64,000 nucleotides of DNA from Trichobilharzia regenti (lineage: Eukaryota > Platyhelminthes > Trematoda > Strigeidida > Schistosomatidae), in the NCBI GenBank assembly GCA_944472135.2, contig OX235262.1, positions 69,626,887-69,690,886 of the forward strand, written 5' to 3'. Position 1 is the first letter of the stretch, and every line of letters begins with the position of its first letter. Of this stretch, positions 24,901 through 36,900 are shown piece by piece. Below the pieces are notes generated by a model that saw only the letters and a program-made list of their open reading frames with translations, searched no databases and was not told the origin of the DNA. The position numbers and the translations under genes were made by a program.

Positions 24901-27900
24901 CGGCGAGCCACCTAGCTTCGTAGCCACATTGCAAACTTGACTGATAGAATTCAGTCTGCACTAAACAAAGGACCAAGCACATGACACTAGTAACTAACTA
25001 GTGTACAATCAAAAGTATAATGAGTGTAGTATATACTTCCTCGAAAGTTTAATCAAGTAATTGACGGGAGATAATTATGTTCCAATAATGCCCAAGGTTT
25101 TAGATAGGCGCACAAAAATATCTTTTGGAAGAATCTAATGACAATTAGATGTAACATCATAAAGTACACAGCTCATCTGAATATTGGTGCTTTTTAAAGC
25201 ATTTTATAACTTCAAAGAAGAAGTAATAAAATAGAGCAATCGGTAATCTTAAACACTTGAAAGAAAATTACCAGCGATTTATAATAAATGTTTTTTTTGT
25301 TTTGAATAATTTCTGAATTTATTATTATCCTTATCTTCTAGGATTCCTGATGAAACATAGGACCTTAGTAGCACATCGCCATTTCACTCTGCTTTCTGGT
25401 GTCTCCTTTTTGAACTGACTCCATCTGTTTAGTGTAAATTCAAGTCTCTGAACAGTTGCTTTCACAAAGCTATCTTTCAGTACAATACGTAATAGGATTC
25501 TTCTAGCTTAAGTGATCCCTATTGAACTTACTGCTAATAATGTTCCACTTGGAACCAAAAGTGATAGTGATCATAATAATAATAATACTGTAGAATATGC
25601 TGTTCAAAAAAGCTTCATAACTCTTCTAAGAAGATGTAGTGAGTAGTATTTACAACTTGGAAAGAATATGTATGATTTTATGAACTGGTTTACATCAACT
25701 TGTATTATCACTATCATATCGAAAAGAACCGAACACCACAGTACGTGCATACTGCTGAAGAGTCTCAAACTAGGACAAAACAAGTTCCCAGTACTTCCAG
25801 GTTCGTTTACTGATGCCAACTTCCAATCAAACCTGTAATTGATCAAATCCCTGTAAACCAACACTTGAGAATAATTTATAACTATCCAAATGAATACAAC
25901 TAAGACAACAAATATGTTTCACAAAAATACACGATGAAAAATATGCATGCACAAAACGCACGTGTTTTTCAGAGATACCAACTCCACGTCGTTGTTTAAC
26001 AGGAGACGATGTAGCTAAGGGTTGATCAACATCCATAGACTGTTCAGTTGTGCTTTGTTTTTCTTCTTCTCCTTCTTCTATGCTTTCGTCTAATGTATAA
26101 TATCCACTACTTTGATTCATAATTGAGCTATTATCAGTAATATTGTTCGAGTCTGATAATGATGACAATTGCTGATCACTGACATTTTCTGTAAGTCCAG
26201 AAAATGTTGGCACAAGTGACAATCGTTTTGTGGCTAATTTACCCTATTTAATTTAGAATAAAAACAGTAGTAGTGTAACAGTAATAATAGACAATAATAC
26301 GAACATCGTAGTGTGTAACACGTTGAGTTTTTTTTTTCTTAAAACGAATTGCTAAAACGCTAAAAAAAACGTTGAACTTGAAGAAAATAAAAAGACAATT
26401 CAGCAAAGGAAATTTTCTTTATCGACGAACACATCTTCAGAGACTGTACAGTCGTATTTATATTTACCAAAAAATGTATAGTAGTCCATTGTTGAGTAAT
26501 AGGGAGGGTGACATAATTGATATAATTACTCAGAATTGGCCTTAGAAGTACAAAAAGAAGTTGTAAATTACGTAGTACTCAACGGCACAAAAGAAAAAAG
26601 GTAGTTGAGTGTCTATTTAACAAGTGTGAAGAGGGTGAGAAAACGTACAAAAGGAACATGTGAGAGTTAATAATTAAAGTAAAAGCAAAGTAATCATTAA
26701 AAATGAAAAAAATTTATGGGGAACGACCAGTAAAGAGGTTAAGACCATGATCGAATAAGAGACTGGACAGACTTTTACTATATACTGAGTGCGAGGTTGT
26801 ATTGACGAATTGACAACGCCTCCGCCGTACACAAATGCCGAAACCTGACGCTCTCTGTACCATTTGGCCTCACCTTGTAGATAATTTGGAAAGACAATTC
26901 TGGTGGAGCTACGTGGCTTGATTTCATCAAGTCCTAAAGAATTGAGCTAGTAACTGTCTCGCACTGTCCTTTTGCTAACCATGCCGGATAATGTTCAGAG
27001 ATGCGTTTGGAAAGGTGATTTGTGTAGCCAATATAATTAGTTCCGCAAGAGCACGTGAATTTATAAACACACATTGAAGTGGCCCAAAGTGGCAGTTTAT
27101 GCTTCACACATCCATCGATCATTTGTCGGCTGTAAAAACTGATCAGTAGCTCAGTCTCAAAGAAGGCTTTTCTAAGTGATCTTTAGGATCTAATCAGCGG
27201 TATCACCTTTAAATTCAGCGTTCACAAACAGCAGTTTCTTCGGCACCATCTGGATTCTTTGGCATTTTGCTTTACCTTCATATTTTTCTCGATGAATTTT
27301 GGAGAATATCTATTTTCCGTGAGGATTTGTCTGAGTCGTTCCAGCTCCCCACACATTCTTATTCTTAAGGATAAGGAGTGGATTAAATTTCTCAAAGGAG
27401 TGCAACAATGAAAATTCGTGGGTTGACCATTTCATGTTGGTTTTCTGTAGAACGATCTTTGAAGAGAACCGTCAGATCTCCTTTTTTTAAAACATCAAAA
27501 AAAGTGGAGTTCGGAGTTCATCTCTGATTTCGACGTAAACTGGATGGTATGATGGTAGTTGCTGAACTCCTTAGTTATCATTTCGATGTTAGCACTCTCG
27601 TCACATATGATGAAAGTATCATCCATGCATCTTTGGTACATATGAAAACTGCCGATAGTGGGGGTGATAACATACTATTCCCTAGACTTGCCAAGAAGCA
27701 GTCTGCAAGTAAAGGACCCAATATGTAACTTAAAAAGAACAGTAAACGATAAGTGCGTAATTGAAATCGTAGTATTAAAGGAAACAAAAACAAACACTGC
27801 GGCAGAGTATAACTCCATTATCTTATCTATAACGGAGACAGAATGTGTGTCTGTGTGTTTAACGTCCTAACGGAAAACAAATGCACCTACCTGTGTTTCA

Positions 27901-30900
27901 CTATTCAATTGAAGTAATTCACTCATTGTCAGTGAATCACGCCAACTTTTATCATGACGTATAGCCACAACACGAGGAAATCGTAGTGTTAGTCCAGCCG
28001 AATATGAATCACTTTGGGTCAGTTCAGCACCATGAAGCTGTAAGTTATGAAAATAATAACTGGTGAGGTTTATGCATGTTGACGGTAATACGCATACTTG
28101 GAAACTTATCATTTTTAAGACTACATAACATTTAAGTTGAAAGATGTTAAATAACTGATGACAACATAAACTCCACTGAATCGACTGACATATGAGAAAC
28201 CTTAAAAGTTTAGGGTATAGACTAATCAGGTTTCAAGTCGAGGCGGTACTATGAATAGCTTAAATGAAAGCATCAAGATTAACTTTAACTGTGATGCTTC
28301 CCTAAAGAGAGAATTACACGGTAGCTGATAATCAGTCATCAAACCAATCTACGAGTAGTATAATCTAACAAATAAAAGAACTCAAATCCTAGTGATCAAA
28401 GTAATTGATTGGTGGAAATTAGTATATACACTAAACCAAACAAAATGACAGAAGATACTCATCAGGAAAGAAGGTTAGGTAAAGTATATACACGACTCAT
28501 AAACAAATTTTCTATAGTTTGGTTTGTAAGGGTTAGTTATGTTTTTACGAGTTAATCACGGATTGATATCGGCTAGAGAACCATTGGAAATCAGGGAGTA
28601 CTGGACAGCTACTGTTTCATCCTAGTTTGGGAATCATCGTCAGTACGGACCCACTACCAGGGTTCGAACCCAGGGCCCTCAGGTTACAAGGCAAGCTCGC
28701 ATACCACTCAGCCACTGGGACCCGATTCAATGGCTCATGAATTCTAACTTCTACCAATTAGTGATTTAGCGCAACCAGTGAGGTCCAATTAAATGTCACG
28801 TGTGTGGATAGATGTCCCACCAACGACAATGGTTGAGGTCGCGCTAAATCACGAATTGGTAGAAGTTAGAATTCATGAGCCATTGAATCGGGTCCCAGCG
28901 GCTGAGTGGTATGCGAGCTTGCCTTTAACCTGAGGGCCCTAGGTTCGAACCCTGGTGGTGGGTCCGTACTGACGATGATTCCCAAACTAGGATGAAACAG
29001 CAGCTGTCCAGTACTCCCTGATTTCCAATGGTTCTCTAACTGATATCAATCCGTGACCAACTCATAAACAAATAGAAAGGAAATGCTAACAAATCAGAAG
29101 TAAGTCATGTAGTAATAAGGTTTCACAGCCAATACAATGTATTGCACATCAAGACGGATATAACATAAATAGACAGACAAATAGAAAATTCAAAAAAAGG
29201 AGTTTGTATTATTGTCCTCTTAGTCACAAGAGAACCATGGAATACCAAAAAGTAATGAACAACCTATTTTCCTCTAATTTGAAAATCCCCGGTAGTAATG
29301 TACACAGAATCTCATTCAAAATAAAAAGTCTAAGCCAGACACACGTTGTCATTTAGTCATAATCGCGATCTAATAAGTACGAATTAGGAGGAGAGAGTTG
29401 TGAGTTATTGGGATCCCAATTACTAACTGGATGCTAAAATGCTAGTCGTGATAACTAACGGGTCTTGAATTCAATTTCTCATAGGGTTGAGTGTGTGTAC
29501 AATCACATAATAAGTGTTCACAGTGTCACTAGTATTCAGCAGTTTACAATATGATAACTATTCATAAGAGAATTACAATGAAATCAACCCATTCTTCCCC
29601 ACCCCCTCCCACAACTCGACGATGAGATAGTTGAAAGAATTCGTGAACCCAATGGACATTGCTGATACTGTTGTGTTATCTGGGCTATATGATTTATTCA
29701 TGAAGTCTGGATAAACAATCTCGATACAACTCTCTCACGTTTGTGCTCACCACAATATTTAAGTAAGAGACTGACTCATGAATTCGGTCGAGTACGACAG
29801 CAGTTACCTATTCGCTGGCATCACGTACACAAAATTCCTACTTTCAGAGTCAGTCATCAGTGCTTGAATTCTAGGCTCTTAACAATTCGACTCCGTTGGC
29901 TTAGTCACTGCACCAACTTTTACCATATAGTAACATGCAAGCCCTTACACATTGAAAGTAGTTGGTCACCTAAGCATCATCATGACTGCCGAAGAAAATA
30001 TAGTACGGTTGCATTTTAAAATTTAACCTTGAAAAAAGAACAAATACAACACAGACTCGATTAATTAAACAGTCAATATATACAGAGGTAAAGTGAAAAA
30101 CAATAATAAATTTTTTATTAACCTGTAAAACAAGTGACGATTTCGGAGCAATCCATACATCTGGACGTTCTGTATTCACGCATAACCATTCAGTGGAATC
30201 AGTATTGGGATGTTTTCTATCGTACACCTTCCAATGTTTTCTTAATAAATTATCAATTTCTTTGAATTGTTTAATTGTTAATCCAGATTTCACCTATTAA
30301 AAAAAGTATTATTTTTTTCTCCTTCTAAAAACAACTGAATATTTTACAAACAAACTAGGTTGTAATTATTGTGGCCTATCTCTTGGTACTAATGTTCAAA
30401 TAAAATAGAATAAATAAGACTGAATGATACTTCCATCAGATCTTATTAGTTGAACAAGGTTTGATTAGAAAATCTTGTGATTTATTGGGTGAAGCAGTCG
30501 ATCATCATCGATCCCTTATAGATCCAAGGTTCGAATCTGTTCCATCCACTTCCAATCGGGCAATTGGGTGGTAGTAGTAACATTAGCTATCGAACGAAAA
30601 ATATACCTCATAGACGGTCTATTCTGATGAAATAATTTCTGATAATGATCAGTGAATCAAAACACTAATTAAACGCCTATCAATAAATCACCATGTGTAG
30701 ATGATATCATAAAGAAACACGAAGATGAAATGAAATGACTACTTGAAAACTCGTTATATGTAATCGCTACCAAAAAACATCCAACAAACATTTTTGCGTG
30801 TTCATCTGAAAGCATTCCATCGAACAAAGCAGGGAATGACAATCAAATCTCTACCTCAACTTTATAGACTTCGAGAAGGCTTTCGACAGACAGTGTTGAC

Positions 30901-33900
30901 CGCGAAGTAATTTGGAAACTACTCGAGTATTACGGCGTACCCGAAATATTCATCAACCTTATTCAACAGCTGTACGACAATGTCACATGTCAAGTGAGCC
31001 ACAACGGAAAACTCAGCAAGGCGTTTCAAGTAAACACTGGAGTCAGACAAGGGTGCTTACTATCACCAATGATATTCCTAATTGTGGTGGACTGATTAGA
31101 TTATGCGTCAGACAGTGGGAAACGAGAAGACAGGGATATCCTGGACCGACGCGAAGAACCTAGAAGACCTGGATTTCGCGCGTGGATGATTTATGTTTGA
31201 TGTCACACAAAATCGAAGACTTACAAGCGAAAACCGACAAACTGGTCGAAGAAGCAGTCGGCGAAGACAGAACTCCAGGTGAATATAGACAAGATGGAGG
31301 TTATGAAAATAACCAACCACCAACAACAGCAACATCCAGTGCCAATCCCCATGAACGGGAGGGATTTGAAAGAGGTTACTTCATTCATTCACTTACCTAG
31401 GGAGCATTGTCTCAACTACAGGAGGAGCGGACGAGGATGTCAAATCAAGAGAGAATTGGGAAGGCGAGAAACACATTCATCAACCAACTGAAACCAATCT
31501 GGAAATCTTCGTCATTCAGCATCAACAACAAAATTCGGTCGGATCTTCAATACAAACGTCAAGTCAGTCAGCTCTTCTATACGGATCAGAAACTTGGCGG
31601 GCAGGTCACAAAGAATATTTCCAACAGCCTGTTGCAGACCTTCACCAGCAACTGTCTTCGCTCTATACTGAAGATCAGATATCCGGGCCGGAGGAATCAC
31701 CAACAAGAAACTATGGCTGGGAACAAACAAAACAAGAACCAATCGCCAACCAACAAATATGCAGGAGGAAGTGGAGATGGACTGGACACTCGCTGAGGAG
31801 GCCGCTGGGTGACATCGCGCGCGTCAGGCCATTGCTCGAGTGGAACCATGCCGAAAGGGAAGAGGCGAGTGGGACGTCAGTGCAAGGGTGACATGGAGAA
31901 GATCGTGTGAAGAGGAGTTGAAAGAGTATGGACTAACATGGATGCAGGTAAAAAGTACAGCAGAAGGAAGACAGAAGCAAGTGGAGACATGCAGTTGAAG
32001 CCATATGTTCCACTAGGAACCCAAGGGAACAATAATAATAATATAATAATGATCAATCTGAAAGCATGTTTTAAATAGACAGTGAATTTCAATACTCATT
32101 AGTTACCGAAATGTTGAAATCAGGTACTCGATAACAGTTACAGAATCCTAATGACATCAAATTTATGAACGCAGAAAATAAAGCGACCTCCATTTGTTGA
32201 AAAATAAGTAGCCACGAACAAGTATATATTTCTCAGATGTGATGCATTAAAAATTGTGTGTTATAATGCAATCAAATATTTACTTCTTGCTCTTCACCGT
32301 TATTGTTTTTAGAACTCTTACCCAGTACACACACACATCCCTTATATACCTGACTATGAGCCGTACTTATTGTGTGAGGGTTGATGATACTACGCAGTAG
32401 CTCAAACTGAAAAATTCGAATGCGGGATCTATTGGCCAAAAGCTCAGTGTTTATTCCAATGAACCCCAATCTCCACATTTCAACTGGTACGACAGTCAAA
32501 TGGGCAGCTTAATTCACTAGACACTATTCATAACATAATAGGTAGCAAATTCCACTTAAGGTTCTTTGCAGTTCATAGTGCCAAGAAACTTGTCAACGAT
32601 TTAGCTTTCTTTATTTAGCCAATTTTAAATGTTAACTGTTACCTTGAAGAACTCAAAAAATTACCAGCAACATAATGAATTTGATTCATTCAAGTATATC
32701 TGAAACATTCACCATTTCGGCTTAATTTAAAAACCTTACAAATTCGTCAAACCTCATTACAGTTTGTGAAGTTATCATTTGCAAATTACACAGTTCCAGG
32801 TGAAAATCACCCACGACTTTCTTTAGAAACTAAAAGTATTCAGATCATTATGTGTGATTTGCTTGGTACCATAAAAATTGCATAAATGATGTGGGTGGTT
32901 TCCAACTACTCATATCATTCAGTAGTATATACCATCTTACTAAAATATGCATGATTCAAATATTCCTTTCCTTAAAAAATGTTTTAATACACCCCCTTAG
33001 TAGTCACAATGGTTATGGCAGAATACTCGTCATCCATGTGGATGTCCGGGTTCGATCCCCTGTAGACGCGCTCATAAACACCTTGCCTAGTTTACCATCC
33101 CCTATAGTGATCCTGGAAATATTGGACAACCTCACCCTGAAACTTCAAAGGTTGAAGACCTATGTTCCACTCGAAAGGTAAGGAATGGAAATAAGAATCA
33201 TTAACAACGTTAAATTGAAAAAATATCAACAGAATGCATACCTTACAAAAAGTGTAAAACCGCGTTAATTTCACCTTTTCCTTTGACGAATCAGCTGCTT
33301 CATAACTTTCATCACCCCGAACTGCACATAAAAAGTGACTAATTCGATTTCTGCCAGCAGCCTATTCCCATGATGATGAAAATAACCTCCAACAATTAAA
33401 CAGTCTAAATCGGCTAGTAAACCATGTATATAATCCGGTTTAATTTTCCACCAACCACTATCATTTCTAACACCAGGTTGATAAGGTGATGGAGAATTGG
33501 CTATCTTAACAATAAGACCTTCTTGATGATTGTCAACAAGATGATTGAAGGCTTTTACAACTTCTGATTGACTTGGTGCAGAGATATACCATTTTGAAAG
33601 ATATAGACAACCATTTACAACAGGAATAGGTTTGTAGTCTAATGCACTATCATCATCGGTATTACTGCATTGTAAAAATGAATCCATATCCAATCCTGAG
33701 ATGTTCAACTGAAATATATCTAAGAGAAGTTTCTTACGTTCCAATAATGACTTTGAAGTTAGTAGCTTGAATAAGTGGAATAAAAATAACAATAATAATT
33801 GGTTTCGAAATATGCATTTTAAACATATACGAACAAGGATACTATCAAGTGGGAAATTAATACTTTACAATTAATACCACTTACAATTAACACGTGCGCC

Positions 33901-36900
33901 AGTAGTTCGGTGGTAGAATGCTCATCAACCAAGCATGTGGTCTTTGGTTCGATTACCGGCCAACGCATACCTAAGTTTCGTTCACTTTAATGTCCGATAA
34001 CAAGCACAGGGAACAGGGAAGGTTTAACGTAATGTTAGCAACCCTGACCCGTAGAAAAACATTAGGGCTACTGGAACTTCAAGGTTCCAAGCCTGAAGCC
34101 CTGAATTCTATTCAGAAGTCAAGGAGTGAAGAGAAAAGAGGATAAGTTAACACATCATGATTATAGAAACCTATAAGGATATTTTATACTGGGGAAACTT
34201 TGTGCGTCGGTGGCACAGCGGTTAGGACGCTCGCCGACCATGCACGTGGTCCGGAGTTCAATTCCTGGCCGATGGACTCCTTCACCTCGCTTAGCCAGAA
34301 ATAAAGCTGGCAAAGAGGAAACATTGGGCATGGGGCTAGCAACCCCGTCCTGTAAAAATAAACGCTGTTACAGAAATTTCAAGCCTCTAGCTTGAAGCCC
34401 TATGTTCCACTGGGAACGTGAAAAAACGGAGAACTTTGGCAACACATTACCATTTCCGTATATATGTGTTGCCATGTATTAGGATTTCGTTTTTTCATGC
34501 TTTATCAGGAGAAGGCACCAGTTATTGAGCCACTAGAAGGCCAGGGAATACTCGACAGCTGTTTTATTCCAGTTTTGACTCTTCCGCAAAACGCGCCCGC
34601 AGGGATTCGAATCCAGGACTTCCCTGTTACAAGGCAAGCTAGTAGACTGAAGCATGAATTTCAACTTCTACCAATTCATGATTTTAGCGCAACCACCAAC
34701 CAACGTCATCGGTGAGTATTTATCTTTACACTTATGCTAGAAATGTTACACCACTCTATTCGACTATTATGTACTGATTAATATTGAAAACCATGATTGT
34801 GACAACTCATCACTTTTGTTACTATCCTCTTCGGTGGAAACACAAATTAGTATCCAACCGTACAGGTAGAGAAAGTGAAACCTTCAAGGAGAGACTCTTC
34901 TCTGAAGCCCTTGTTTTGTTATTGTTTTATTCATTAATGTCGGGATGCAGGCTATTCATGAATTAAAAAGTAGCAACGATCCTTAGATAACCAAGAAACT
35001 CAATGGGTTTCTGTCGTACTCTATCAAGCTTGCCGTTGTAGTGATATCAAAAATTACTTTTTTCAATGATTGTGTTAATTATCACAAGTATTCGAAATGG
35101 TTACGGAAAGTATTACTACGGAAACACACATATATCCCAATACGAAAACAATTTTTCAGTTGTGCTTATCACTATTGATGATGCCAAACCAACAACAAGC
35201 ACCAATCATCACCAACGGGAGAAATTTAAGAGAAGTTAACCGTTTCATCTGTTTGACACGGGCAGCATCGTTTCAACTACAGGCGCCACACAGATGGGGA
35301 TATCAAAGCCAGTAAGGATTGGGAAAACAAGACAGGCCTTTCTAACACTGAAATCGGTATGGAAATCTACCGCACTCAGTGTTAAATTCAAGATTCGAAT
35401 TTTGGGCACTAACATCAAGTCATTGCTTCTATACGATTCAGGGACTTGGCTCACGTATCATGAAAACCATTTCCAACAGGTTGAGGATACTCACTAATAG
35501 AAGCTTTCCATTCATGCTGAATATCAGGTGGCCAGAAAAGAGGAGCAACAAGGTACTTTGCCAGACAACGAACCCACCAAGAAGGAAGTGGGGATGGATA
35601 GACCACATGCTGAGAAGACCGTTGAGTAGCACAAAGAGCCAGACTCTTGAGTGGACTTCGAATGGGAAACGACGAGTCGGACTTGGATCTGACGGAGACA
35701 CATGAAGAAGATCGGTTAAGGAGGAAATTAAAGCTTATTGGCAATCATGAAGTCAGATAAAAATGACTAGAGAGAACCAAGTGAAATGGAGATGTGCTGT
35801 TGAAACTTTATGTTCCACCCAGAATCCAAGGGAATCATTATTATTATCATTATTATTATTATAACATCAAGATTAAATTAAACATACCTCTCCATTCAAA
35901 TAGAGTATATCAAATACAACAAAACAAGGTTGATAATTATCAGTCTCAGGATTTTGATATCCACTTCGTTTCACATCGAATTTTGTCGGTTTTGACATAA
36001 CTGAACTTGACCAGTTACTAAATATCATCATTTCACCATCTAATATACAATTATCTACATGATTTGCAAAACCACAGTGAAGTTGACCAGTTAATCTATC
36101 CGAATCTCGACAACCATCTTCACCATAACTTGCTGTCCATTCTAAACCGTTTCTAGACCAATATCGATAAGAATTCTTCGATTTATGAAGCTGTTTAAAA
36201 AGGAAAATTTAATCTCATTCATAATTTATGACTACAAAAAAACAAACAAAATGAAATTAAAACATCCTGTTAAGTTAGTAAACACACTGTCAATATTGAG
36301 CGATACTTTTGATTACTTAAGCAAATAGCTGTTAAACTTATGATTTAGATATACACTGAAATAATATGCTGATTTGTGTCACTCCAAAGAGATAAGAATA
36401 GCAGATAATGAGAAAAGTGTACTGCCCATAAGCTGATACTTAGAAACTTTACTATTTCTTAGAATAATCCCCCTTCTTCACGATAGGTATCGATGGACTT
36501 TCTCTTTTAAAAGTTCACTTGTACTAGCAACCATGAAACTCTGGTTCCGAGTGGAACATAGGGCTTCAGCAGAAGTCCAACTTTTATTCTGCTTTCTGAA
36601 GGCATTTTTAGCTGCCCCTCTGATTGTCCACAAACGTCTTCATTTCTTCCTCACAATATCTCCCCCGTGTTACCTTCTTCAATCCTTATTCCAGTTCTAC
36701 ACGAGGACCTGACAAGTGATGTAACTTGACGGTAGTCTTCTTCGCGTGTGTTTAATCCATTTCTGTTTCCTTCTGCATATTTTTTGGGCGAAAGAGGTTC
36801 TTGGTTGGTTCGTCGCCTGATAAATTTCCTTCTTGACTGTCCCTTCTGACCGGCCACCTGATCCGCAGTATCGAACCGTAGACGGCGCACCTGACGATGA

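Noticed and set aside
20921..33765. Programmed -1 frameshifting in LIG4
   Set aside because: Three separate sites, no shared slippery motif, and no precedent in the ligase IV family; sequence error or decay is simpler.
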